From NCBI GenBank assembly GCA_019634955.1, contig JAHCAK010000025.1, positions 1 through 64,000 of the forward strand: a DNA stretch of 64,000 nt. The letters run 5' to 3'. This stretch comes from Burkholderiales bacterium. GTDB taxonomy: Bacteria; Pseudomonadota; Gammaproteobacteria; Burkholderiales; Usitatibacteraceae. The notes beneath the pieces were generated by a model that did not search any database, was not told the DNA's origin, and was given only the letters and a program-made list of their open reading frames with translations. Numbering within the stretch: position 1 is the stretch's first letter; each line of letters opens with the position of its first letter. The translations under genes were made by a program, and so were the position numbers. Positions 1 to 9,358 of the stretch are shown in pieces.

Positions 1-1242
1 TACACCTCGGGCACCACCGGCCGCCCCAAGGGCGTGATGCTCTCGCACCAGAACATGCTGCAGAACGTGCTCTCGGGCCTGGGCGGCATCGACGTGTTCA
101 CGGACGACCTGTTCCTGTCGTTCCTGCCGCTCTCGCACATGTTCGAGCGCACGGTGGGCTACTACCTCACCATCGTCTCCGGCTCCCAGGTCGCATTCGC
201 ACGCTCCATCCCGCAGCTCGCCGAGGACTTCCGCACCGTGCGGCCCACGGCCGTGGTCTCGGTGCCGCGCATCTACGAGCGCATGCACGCCGCCATCCAG
301 GCGCAGCTGCAGGAGGCGGGCGCCCCCAAGCGCCGCCTCTTCGAGATGGCGCGGCACGTCGGCTGGGCGCTCTTCGAGTGGCGGCAGGGCCGCGGGCCGT
401 GGAAGCCCTCGTTCCTGCTCTGGCCCGTCCTGCGCCCGCTGGTGGCGGCGAAGCTGCTCGCGCGCCTCGGCGGCAGGCTTCGCATCGCGGTGAGCGGGGG
501 GGCGGCGCTCAACCCCCAGATCGCCCACACCTTCATCGGGCTGGGGCTGCCCATCTGCCAGGGCTACGGCCTCACGGAGGCCTCGCCTGTGGTCTCGGTG
601 AACCGGCTGGAGAAGAACGACCCGGCCTCCATCGGCGCGGTGCTGCCGGGCATCGAGATCGGCTTCGGCGAGAATGGCGTGCTCCTCGTGCGCGGGCCCA
701 ACGTGATGCTCGGGTACTGGGGGAACCCCGAGGCCACGGCGAAGGTGAAGAGCGCCGACGGGTGGCTCGACACGGGCGACCAGGCGCGGATCGAGGATGG
801 GCTCCTTTACATCACCGGCCGCATCAAGGAGATCATCGTCATGGCCAACGGCGAGAAGGTGCCACCGGTGGACATGGAGCTCGCCATCCAGCTCGACCCG
901 CTCCTCGAGCAGGCGCTGGTGATCGGCGAGGGCAAGCCCTACCTGGGCGCGCTGGTCGCGCTCGACGACGAGGAGTGGGCCCGCGTGGCGGCGGCCGAGG
1001 GCCTGCCGGCCGACCCGCACGGCGAGGGCCGCGAGAAGGCGGAGAAGTTCGTGCTCGGCCGCATCGCCGCCCAGATGCGGGTCTTTCCCGGCTACGCGCA
1101 GGTGCGGCGCGTGGCGATCCTGCGCGAGAAGTGGACGGTGGACAACGGGCTCCTCACGCCGACGCTCAAGCCGAAGCGGGCGAAGATCCTCGAGGCGCAC
1201 CGCGACCGGGTGGCGGAGATCTACAAGGGGCACGGCGACTGA
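1..1242 (+). CDS. Long-chain acyl-CoA synthetase (AMP-binding), 5' truncated
   Basis: Activates fatty acids to acyl-CoA through an acyl-adenylate in the cytoplasm, feeding the beta-oxidation genes downstream. The visible 413 codons begin inside the adenylate-forming P-loop motif (YTSGTTGRPKG, visible residues 1-11). The A5 motif YGLTEASP follows at 189-196, then the TGD motif and the hinge GRIKEIIVMANGEK. LPLSHMFERTVGYY after the P-loop is typical of the long-chain (FadD15/eukaryote-like) subgroup. Such enzymes are usually about 600 residues, so roughly 190 N-terminal residues lie left of the window. The gene ends 41 bases before the thioesterase and is probably linked to it in function. The exact chain-length preference cannot be read from the sequence. 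Confidence 0.93.
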   Translation, partial: YTSGTTGRPKGVMLSHQNMLQNVLSGLGGIDVFTDDLFLSFLPLSHMFERTVGYYLTIVSGSQVAFARSIPQLAEDFRTVRPTAVVSVPRIYERMHAAIQAQLQEAGAPKRRLFEMARHVGWALFEWRQGRGPWKPSFLLWPVLRPLVAAKLLARLGGRLRIAVSGGAALNPQIAHTFIGLGLPICQGYGLTEASPVVSVNRLEKNDPASIGAVLPGIEIGFGENGVLLVRGPNVMLGYWGNPEATAKVKSADGWLDTGDQARIEDGLLYITGRIKEIIVMANGEKVPPVDMELAIQLDPLLEQALVIGEGKPYLGALVALDDEEWARVAAAEGLPADPHGEGREKAEKFVLGRIAAQMRVFPGYAQVRRVAILREKWTVDNGLLTPTLKPKRAKILEAHRDRVAEIYKGHGD

Positions 1243-1252
1243 GCGCCTGGAG

Positions 1253-1273
1253 TAGAATCAAACGCCCGTTTGA
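1253..1273 (+). promoter_or_regulatory. Putative promoter -10 with PsrA-like palindromic operator
   Basis: TAGAAT at 1253-1258 resembles a sigma-70 -10 box. It abuts the perfect inverted repeat TCAAACG-CC-CGTTTGA at 1258-1273. The core CAAAC-N4-GTTTG fits the published PsrA/TetR-type motif G/CAAAC(N2-4)GTTTG/C that controls beta-oxidation genes in Pseudomonas. It lies 10 bases before the thioesterase start codon, where a bound repressor would block initiation. No convincing -35 box is seen, and the regulator gene is not in the window. Confidence 0.5.
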
Positions 1274-1283
1274 ATTCCTGCCC

Positions 1284-1688
1284 ATGCCCCCCGACCTCCC
1301 CCGCGGCGAGCAGCCCGTCCTTCGCATCATCCCCATGCCGGCGGACACCAACGCCCACGGCACCATCTTCGGCGGCTGGGTGATGGCGCAGGTCGACCTC
1401 GCGGGCAGCGTCCCCGCCTACGAGCGCGCCCAGGGCAACGTGGTCACCGTGGCCGTCAACTCCTTCAGCTTCAAGGAGCCCGTCTTCGTGGGCGACCTCG
1501 TGAGCTTCTACGCGCGCGTCGTGAAGGTCGGGCGCACCTCCATCACCGTCGACGTCGAGGTCTTCGCCCAGCGTGGCCGCGACGGGCGCCTCGACGCCGT
1601 GAAGGTCACCGAGGCGCAGCTCACCTACGTCGCCATCGACGCCGACCGCAAGCCCCGCCCCATCCCGGGCGGCCCCCAATGGGCCTGA
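1284..1688 (+). CDS. Acyl-CoA thioesterase, YciA-like hotdog fold
   Basis: Hydrolyses acyl-CoA to free acid and CoA in the cytoplasm, probably balancing the CoA pool during fatty-acid breakdown. The 134-residue product has the single hotdog domain of the YciA/Acot family, with the characteristic NAHGTIFGGWVMAQVD segment near residues 22-37 that packs against the CoA and catalytic site. The reading frame is open far upstream inside the synthetase gene. The ATG at 1284 is chosen because the protein then starts just before the conserved fold and has normal family length. The Shine-Dalgarno sequence is poor. The gene sits between the synthetase and the FadN-type gene, so a role in beta-oxidation is likely. 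Confidence 0.88.
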   Translation: MPPDLPRGEQPVLRIIPMPADTNAHGTIFGGWVMAQVDLAGSVPAYERAQGNVVTVAVNSFSFKEPVFVGDLVSFYARVVKVGRTSITVDVEVFAQRGRDGRLDAVKVTEAQLTYVAIDADRKPRPIPGGPQWA

Positions 1689-1740
1689 ACAGACTTCGAT
1701 AACCCGCCCGCCGCGCGCGGGCCCGCTCCAGGAGAACTCC

Positions 1741-4107
1741 GTGTCGAAATTCCTCGTCCGCAAGGCCGCCGTCCTCGGCGCCGGCGTCATGGGCGCGCAG
1801 ATCGCCGCCCACCTCGCGAATGCCGGCGTGCAGCCGGTCCTCTTCGACCTGGCCGCCGAGGGCCGCGACAAGAACGGCATCGTGAACAAGGCGCTCGAGG
1901 GGCTCGCCAAGCTCGAGCCCAGCCCGCTCGCCGTGAAGTCCGTCCTCGAGCGCATCACCGCCGCCAACTACGACGAGCACCTGGCTCTCCTCGCGGAATG
2001 CGACCTCGTGATCGAGGCCATCAGCGAGCGCATGGACTGGAAGAAGGCCCTCTACGACAAGGTGGCCCCGCACCTCGCGCCGGGCGCGATCTTCGCCTCC
2101 AACACCTCGGGCCTGTCGATCACGGAGCTCTCGAAGGTGCTGCCGGAGGCGGTGCGCCCGCGCTTCTGCGGCATCCACTTCTTCAACCCGCCGCGCTACA
2201 TGCGCCTGGTGGAGATCATCCCGACGGCCACGACGGACCCGGCCATCGTCGACGCGCTCGAGCGCTTCCTCACCACCACGCTGGGCAAGGGCGTGGTGCG
2301 CGCGCGGGACACCCCCAACTTCGTGGCCAACCGCGTCGGCGTGTTCTCGATGCTCGCCACGATGCACCACACCCTCGCCTTCAAGCTGGGCTTCGACGAG
2401 GTGGACGCGCTCACGGGGCCGGCCATCGGGCGCGCCAAGAGCGCCACCTTCCGCACCGCCGACGTGGTGGGCCTGGACACCATGGCCCACGTCGTGAAGA
2501 CGATGCACGACACGCTGCCGGCCGACCCGTGGCACGCCTACTACAAGGCGCCCGCGTTCCTCACGGCCTTGATCGAGAAGGGCGCGCTCGGGCAGAAGAC
2601 GAAGGCCGGCATCTTCGTGAAGAAGGGCAAGGAGATCCACGTCCTCGACCTCGCGAAGCAGGACTACCGCCCGTCCGCCGGCGCCATCGCCGACGAGGTG
2701 CAGGCGATCCTCAAGGAGAAGTCGCCGGCCGCGCAGTTCGCGAAGCTGCGCGCCTCGCAGCACCCGCAGGCGCAGTTCCTCTGGGCCATCTTCCGCGACC
2801 TCTTCCACTACTGCGCGGTGCACCTGGCCGAGATCGCCCACTGCGCGCGCGACGTCGATTTCGCCATCCGCTGGGGCTTCGGCTGGAAGCTGGGCCCGTT
2901 CGAGCTGTGGCAGGCGGCCGGCTGGCAGCAGGTGGCCGGCTGGATCGCCGAGGACATCGCCGCCGGCAAGGCGATGGCGAAGGTGCCGCTGCCGGCGTGG
3001 GTGACCGACGGGCGGCAGGGCGTGCACGGCCCCGCGGGCTCATTCTCGGCCGCCGACGACACGATGCACTCGCGCTCGACGCTGCCCGTGTACGCGCGCC
3101 AGCTCTTCCCGGAACTGGTGCTGGGCGAGAAGCCGGCCGACCGGGGCACGACGATCTTCGAGGACGAGGGCGTGCGCCTGTGGCACCAGGGCGACGGCAT
3201 CGCCATCGTCTCGATCAAGAGCAAGATGCACTCGCTCGGCTCGGAGGTGCTCGCGGGGCTCAACCGCGCGCTCGACGAGGCCGAGGCGAACCACGACGCC
3301 CTCGTCATCTGGCACGAGGCGCCCTTCGCCGTGGGCGCCAACCTCAAGGCGGCGCTGGAGTCCCTCAAGGCCGGGAAGTTCGACGAATTCGAGGCGATGG
3401 TCGCGCTCTTCCAGAAGACCTCGCAGCGGCTCAAGTACAGCCTGGTGCCGACGGTCGCCGCCGTCGAGGGCATGGCGCTGGGCGGCGGCTGCGAGTTCGT
3501 GATGCATTCGCAACGCGTGGTCGCGGCGCTGGAGAGCTACATCGGCCTCGTGGAGGTCGGCGTGGGGCTGCTGCCGGCGGGCGGGGGGCTCAAGGAGATC
3601 GCGCAGCGCGCCAACGCCTGGGCCAAGGGGGGCGATGCCTTCCCCGAGCTGGGCCGGCTCTTCCGGCAGGTGGCGATGGCCGACGTCTCGAAGAGCGCGG
3701 AGCACGCGCGCGAGCTGGGCTACCTGCGTCCCGCGGACGTGGTGGTGTTCCACCCCGCCGAGCTCCTGCACGTGGCCAGGCAGCAGGCGCGCGCCATGGT
3801 GGAATCGGGCCACCGCCCGCCGCTCGCGCCCACGCGCATCCCCGTGGCCGGCTCCACCGGCATCGCCACGCTCAAGATGATGCTGGTGAACATGAAGGAG
3901 GGCGGCTTCATCTCGGATCACGACTACGAGATCGGCTCGCGAATCGCCACGGTGGTGTGCGGCGGCGAGGTCGAGCCCGGCAGCCTCGTGGACGAGCAGT
4001 GGCTCCTCGACCTCGAGCGGCATCACTTCCTGGAACTCGCGAAGACCGCGAAGACGCAGGACCGCATCGAGCACATGCTCAAGACCGGCAAGCCGCTTCG
4101 CAACTGA
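1741..4107 (+). CDS. FadN-type 3-hydroxyacyl-CoA dehydrogenase/enoyl-CoA hydratase
   Basis: Bifunctional beta-oxidation enzyme of 788 residues that hydrates trans-2-enoyl-CoA and oxidises 3-hydroxyacyl-CoA with NAD. The dehydrogenase comes first: Rossmann motif GAGVMG at 12-17, then SNTSGL and HFFNPP carrying the catalytic His. The helical dehydrogenase C-domain follows, and a crotonase domain occupies roughly the last 300 residues. That domain keeps both catalytic glutamates (GGGCE and LVEVG). This order is the reverse of FadB/FadJ of E. coli and matches FadN (YusL) of Bacillus, which has nearly the same length. It starts at a GTG with AGGAGA five bases upstream. A DUF3592 gene and a thiolase follow on the same strand. 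Confidence 0.93.
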   Translation: MSKFLVRKAAVLGAGVMGAQIAAHLANAGVQPVLFDLAAEGRDKNGIVNKALEGLAKLEPSPLAVKSVLERITAANYDEHLALLAECDLVIEAISERMDWKKALYDKVAPHLAPGAIFASNTSGLSITELSKVLPEAVRPRFCGIHFFNPPRYMRLVEIIPTATTDPAIVDALERFLTTTLGKGVVRARDTPNFVANRVGVFSMLATMHHTLAFKLGFDEVDALTGPAIGRAKSATFRTADVVGLDTMAHVVKTMHDTLPADPWHAYYKAPAFLTALIEKGALGQKTKAGIFVKKGKEIHVLDLAKQDYRPSAGAIADEVQAILKEKSPAAQFAKLRASQHPQAQFLWAIFRDLFHYCAVHLAEIAHCARDVDFAIRWGFGWKLGPFELWQAAGWQQVAGWIAEDIAAGKAMAKVPLPAWVTDGRQGVHGPAGSFSAADDTMHSRSTLPVYARQLFPELVLGEKPADRGTTIFEDEGVRLWHQGDGIAIVSIKSKMHSLGSEVLAGLNRALDEAEANHDALVIWHEAPFAVGANLKAALESLKAGKFDEFEAMVALFQKTSQRLKYSLVPTVAAVEGMALGGGCEFVMHSQRVVAALESYIGLVEVGVGLLPAGGGLKEIAQRANAWAKGGDAFPELGRLFRQVAMADVSKSAEHARELGYLRPADVVVFHPAELLHVARQQARAMVESGHRPPLAPTRIPVAGSTGIATLKMMLVNMKEGGFISDHDYEIGSRIATVVCGGEVEPGSLVDEQWLLDLERHHFLELAKTAKTQDRIEHMLKTGKPLRN

Positions 4108-4114
4108 GTCCCGC

Positions 4115-5470
4115 GTGGGCAAGACCGGCACCGTCCTCGCCTGCCTCCTCTTCGCCGTCCCGTTCGGCGGCGTGGGCGTGTTCGCCTCGTGGGCCATCGG
4201 CTCGACGGTGCACGCCTCGTGGAAGGCACGGAGCTGGGTGCCGGTGCCGGCGACGGTGGAGACGGCGTCGCTTCACACCTCGAGCAGCGACGACGGCGGC
4301 GACACCTACCGGGCCGACGGGAGCTTCCGCTACGCCTGGGAGGGCCGGTCCTACTCGGGCTCGCAGCTGGGCATCTCGGCCATGGGCGGCTCCGACAACT
4401 TCGACAGCTGGCACCAGGAGGTGAGCTCGCAGCTCACGGCGGCGCGCGAGGCCGGCCGGCCCGTCACCGTGTGGGTGAACCCGGAGAACCCCGCCGAGGC
4501 GGTGTACGACCGCGGCATCCGCTGGGCGCAGCTCCTCTTCCTCACGCCCTTCGCGCTGGCTTTCGGCGGCGTCGGCGTGGGCGCGCTCGTCGTGATGGTG
4601 AACGTGCTTCGCGGCAAGGGAACGGGCACGGGGGGCGAGAGGACGCAGAAGGCGCTCGACCGCGCGCTCGGCACGGCGGGCAAGGGCGGGCAGGCCTCGG
4701 GCCGCTTCCTCTGGATCTTCGCCTTCTTCTGGAACGCGCTCTCCTGGCCCATCGCCATCCTCGCTCTGCGCGACATCGTCGCGAACGGCGAGTGGCTGGG
4801 GCTGCTCGTCCTGCTCTTCCCGCTCGTGGGCGTGCTCCTCGTGTGGGGGGCCGCCGCGGCCTCCTGGAAGGCATTCAAGGAGGGGCGCCGCGGGCCGCGG
4901 CCCGCGCAGGCGAAGGCCGCCCGGCCGTCTCCGGCCTTCGACCGACCGGCCGACCCTTTCGGCACGAGGTCTCCCGCGCGGCTCGCGCTGCCGGATTCGC
5001 TCGCGGAAGTCGAGGACACGGGCGCCACGCTCTCGATCCGCTACAGGACCCGCCGCCGGCTGGGCCTCGCCATCGTGCTCGTGATCCTGGGCGCCGTCCT
5101 CGCCCTCGTGGGCATCCTCGTGTTCCACGACGGCAGCGCTTTCTGGGGCGTCGCGCTGGTCGCGATCGGCGCGGCCCTCGACCTCTCGGCCGTCGGGATG
5201 CTGGTCGGCCGCCTCGCCGTGACGGCGAAGGCGGGCGAACTCTCGGTCGAGCGCCGCACGCTCATGGGCAACCGGCACTCGCGCCTGCGCGCCGACCAGG
5301 TCCGCGCCATCCGGACCGCGCTCTCGTACTCGATCAACGAGGAGCCGTACTACGCCATCGTGGCCGACCTCGGCGCCGGGCAGCTCACGCTGGGCAACTC
5401 CATCCCGGGCGAGGACCTGGCGAACGCCGTCGCCCGCCGCATAGCGGACGTCGCCGGGGTCGCCCGGTGA
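4115..5470 (+). CDS. DUF3592 membrane protein
   Basis: Predicted inner-membrane protein of 451 residues and unknown function. An N-terminal hydrophobic segment (about residues 5-25) leads into a DUF3592 domain that contains the segment VWVNPENPAEAVYD. Several further hydrophobic segments follow, and a soluble C-terminal part contains WRxR/ADQVRAI-type sequence. The GTG start lies only 7 bases after the stop of the FadN-type gene and the thiolase follows 46 bases later, so co-transcription with beta-oxidation genes is likely. Whether it acts in lipid metabolism or is a passenger cannot be decided. No catalytic motif was recognised. Confidence 0.8.
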   Translation: MGKTGTVLACLLFAVPFGGVGVFASWAIGSTVHASWKARSWVPVPATVETASLHTSSSDDGGDTYRADGSFRYAWEGRSYSGSQLGISAMGGSDNFDSWHQEVSSQLTAAREAGRPVTVWVNPENPAEAVYDRGIRWAQLLFLTPFALAFGGVGVGALVVMVNVLRGKGTGTGGERTQKALDRALGTAGKGGQASGRFLWIFAFFWNALSWPIAILALRDIVANGEWLGLLVLLFPLVGVLLVWGAAAASWKAFKEGRRGPRPAQAKAARPSPAFDRPADPFGTRSPARLALPDSLAEVEDTGATLSIRYRTRRRLGLAIVLVILGAVLALVGILVFHDGSAFWGVALVAIGAALDLSAVGMLVGRLAVTAKAGELSVERRTLMGNRHSRLRADQVRAIRTALSYSINEEPYYAIVADLGAGQLTLGNSIPGEDLANAVARRIADVAGVAR

Positions 5471-5516
5471 CCTCCTTCCCGAACCCCTTTCCGAGAATCC
5501 CGCACAGGAGAACGCC

Positions 5517-6719
<1,203 letters not shown>

Positions 6720-6822
6720 GCGGGGCCTCCCGCCCGTGCGCGGGCGGGGGGGTATAGTTCGCCACACGCCCCGGCGGCGATGCATCGCCGGGGAAACCAC
6801 AAGAACCGACAGGAGGAAGTCC

Positions 6823-9189
6823 ATGAAAACCCGCTTCGCCCGGGCTGCGGTCCTCGCCGCCCTGGGGATGGCCGCGATCCACGCCGGCCCCGCCCTCGCC
6901 CAGACCTACAGCGCCGAGATCCGCCGCACCAGCTTCGGCGTGCCCCACATCAAGGCCGCCAACTACGGGAGCCTCGGCTACGGCGTGGGCTACGCCTTCG
7001 CGCAGGACAACTTCTGCATGATCGCCGACGAGTTCGTGACCGTCCGGGGCGAGCGCTCGCGCCATTTCGGGGAATCGGGCACCACCCCGTACGGCCGCAA
7101 CAACCTCGTTTCGGACTTCTACTACGCGCTCATGAACGGCGACGCCGCGCCCCTCACGGCGGGGCTCAATTCGATGAGCGCCGACATGCGCGCCGCCTTC
7201 CGCGGCTGGGTGGCCGGCTACAACCGCTACCTGCGCGACACGGGCGTCGCGAACCTGCCGGCGCCCTGCAAGGACGCGGCGTGGGTGCGCCCCATCGACG
7301 ACGTGGACATGATGCGGCTGGTGCGCCGCTACCTGCTGGAGGCCTCCACCAACAACTTCATGGAGGGCATGGTGGCGGCCAAGCCGCCGACGGCCGCCGG
7401 GGCGGGCGCCGCGCAGAAGCTGGGCCCGAAGTCGGACGCCGGCATCCCCGGCTTCGACCAGGACTTCTGGCCCGAGTGGCGCTACAACATCGGCAGCAAC
7501 GCGCTCGCCCTCGGTCGGGATGCCACCGACAACGGCAAGGGGCTGCTTCTCGGCAACCCGCACTTCCCGTGGTCGGGGACGCTGCGCTTCTACCAGTTCC
7601 ACATCACCATCCCCAACGAGATCGACGTGATGGGCGGCTCGCTCTCCGGCTTCCCGCTCGTGAACATCGGCTTCAACAAGGACGTCGCCTGGAGCCACAC
7701 CAACGACGTGGCGTGGCACTTCACCATCTATCGCCTGAAGCTCGACCCGGCCAACCCCACGAAGTACGTCTACGACGGCCAGGTCCGCGACATGACCACC
7801 AAGACGGTCACGGTGCAGGTGAGGAACGCCGACGGGACGCTCTCGCCGAAGTCGAACACGTTCTACCTCTCCCACTTCGGCCCCCTCACGACGAGCACGG
7901 CGCTGCCGATCCCGTGGACGAGCCAGTACGCCTTCGCCATCCGCGAGACCAACATGGACAACTGGCGCATCGGCGACCAGTGGCTCGCGATCAACAAGGC
8001 CGCGAGCACGGCCGAGATCAAGAAGGCCCTGCAGTCCATCGTGGGCATTCCCTGGGTCAACACGACGGCCGCCGACAAGGACGGGAACGCCTTCTACGGC
8101 GACATCAGCACGACGCCCAACCTCTCGCGCGAGCGCCAGTCGCTGTGCACGCCGGACGTGACCTTCGCCGTGGTCTTCTCGCTCAAGGGGCCGGCCGTCC
8201 TCGACGGCTCGCGCTCGGACTGCGAGTGGGAGGTGGACGACGCGGCACCCCAGGCGGGGCTGCTGCCGGGCGCGCGCATGCCCTACATCGAGCGAACCGA
8301 CTTCGCGCAGAATTCCAACGACAGCTACTGGCTCGCCAACCCCGCGGTGAGCTCCTACCGCTGGGACATCCCGGCGACGGTGGGCGTCGTCCCGGACATC
8401 CAGAACATGCGCACCCGGATCGGCGTGCTCCAGGCCCAGGCGCGGCTCGCGGGCACCGACGGGCTCTCCGGCAACCGCTTCTCGCTCGCCAACCTCCAGC
8501 AGATCGCGCTCTCCAACCGCAGCCTCACGGCCGACCTCTTCATGGCGGACGTGGCGGCCTTGTGCGCGCTGCCGGCGGCCTCCGGCGTGCAGGCCGAGTG
8601 CGGCGCGCTCTCCGCCTGGGACCGCAAGTACGACCTCGCGAGCCGCGGCGCCCACCTCTTCCGCGAGTTCTTCAACACCGCGCGCAACATCGCGAGCGTC
8701 TACGCCGTGCCCTTCAACTACCTCGACCCGCTCAACACGCCGCGCGGCTTCGCCGTCTCCAACGCGACCGTGGCCACGGCGCTCGTGGCCGCGCTCAAGG
8801 CGGCCGGGGACAAGATCCGGGCCGCGGGGCTGGCGATCGACGCCCCGCTGGGCACCGTGCAGTTCACGCTGCGCGGCGCGACCCCGATTCCCGTCCACGG
8901 CGGCGAGGGCGACTACCTCGGCATCTACAACAAGCTGAGCAGCGTGCTCGTCCCCAACGTGGGCTACGTGATCACCACCGGCACGAGCTACATCCAGACG
9001 GTGCAGTTCACCGACTCCGGCCCCAACGCGCAGGGCTTCCTCACCTACTCGAACTCGACGAACCCCGCCTCGCCGCACTTCGCCGACCAGACGCAGCGCT
9101 TTTCGGCCAAGCAGTGGATCGCCTTCCCGTTCACCGAGTCCGCGATCACCTCGGACCCGGCGTACAGCACCCGCACGGTGAGCGAGTGA
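6823..9189 (+). CDS. Secreted penicillin-amidase-family acylase (PvdQ/AHL acylase-like)
   Basis: Ntn-hydrolase that cleaves the amide bond of N-acylated substrates in the periplasm or outside the cell. The 788-residue precursor has a Sec signal peptide (residues 1-26, ending ALAQ). The alpha-chain starts with RTSFGVPHI, and the beta-chain begins at Ser225 in NIGSNALALG. That Ser becomes the N-terminal nucleophile after self-cleavage. Downstream segments such as GNPHFPWSG and WSHTNDV are typical of the family. AGGAGG at 6811-6816 fixes the ATG at 6823, although the frame is open upstream. A stem-loop (CCCCGGCG at 6769-6776 pairing with 6786-6793) lies in the leader. The substrate may be an acyl-homoserine lactone, a lipopeptide or another acyl-amide. 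The downstream transport genes suggest the released acyl chain is used. Confidence 0.9.
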   Translation: MKTRFARAAVLAALGMAAIHAGPALAQTYSAEIRRTSFGVPHIKAANYGSLGYGVGYAFAQDNFCMIADEFVTVRGERSRHFGESGTTPYGRNNLVSDFYYALMNGDAAPLTAGLNSMSADMRAAFRGWVAGYNRYLRDTGVANLPAPCKDAAWVRPIDDVDMMRLVRRYLLEASTNNFMEGMVAAKPPTAAGAGAAQKLGPKSDAGIPGFDQDFWPEWRYNIGSNALALGRDATDNGKGLLLGNPHFPWSGTLRFYQFHITIPNEIDVMGGSLSGFPLVNIGFNKDVAWSHTNDVAWHFTIYRLKLDPANPTKYVYDGQVRDMTTKTVTVQVRNADGTLSPKSNTFYLSHFGPLTTSTALPIPWTSQYAFAIRETNMDNWRIGDQWLAINKAASTAEIKKALQSIVGIPWVNTTAADKDGNAFYGDISTTPNLSRERQSLCTPDVTFAVVFSLKGPAVLDGSRSDCEWEVDDAAPQAGLLPGARMPYIERTDFAQNSNDSYWLANPAVSSYRWDIPATVGVVPDIQNMRTRIGVLQAQARLAGTDGLSGNRFSLANLQQIALSNRSLTADLFMADVAALCALPAASGVQAECGALSAWDRKYDLASRGAHLFREFFNTARNIASVYAVPFNYLDPLNTPRGFAVSNATVATALVAALKAAGDKIRAAGLAIDAPLGTVQFTLRGATPIPVHGGEGDYLGIYNKLSSVLVPNVGYVITTGTSYIQTVQFTDSGPNAQGFLTYSNSTNPASPHFADQTQRFSAKQWIAFPFTESAITSDPAYSTRTVSE

Positions 9190-9197
9190 CGGGCCGC

Positions 9198-9221
9198 GGG
9201 AGGGGGCGAATGCCCCCTCCC
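9198..9221 (+). terminator. GC hairpin after acylase gene
   Basis: A perfect 10-bp stem (GGGAGGGGGC at 9198-9207 with GCCCCCTCCC at 9212-9221) around a GAAT loop lies 9 bases after the acylase stop. There is no T-run, so it may end or stabilise the transcript rather than being a classical intrinsic terminator. Confidence 0.4.
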
Positions 9222-9358
9222 GTACCCCGCCGCCCGCCGGCCATTCGCTGCACCGCCGCATTGTCTTTTCCCCCGGCAATGAAGGACAATTGCCGGGCGC
9301 CGATCACCCGTCGACAGGCGGGCGAACAAACAACGACATCGCTCAGGAGAACCGCTCC

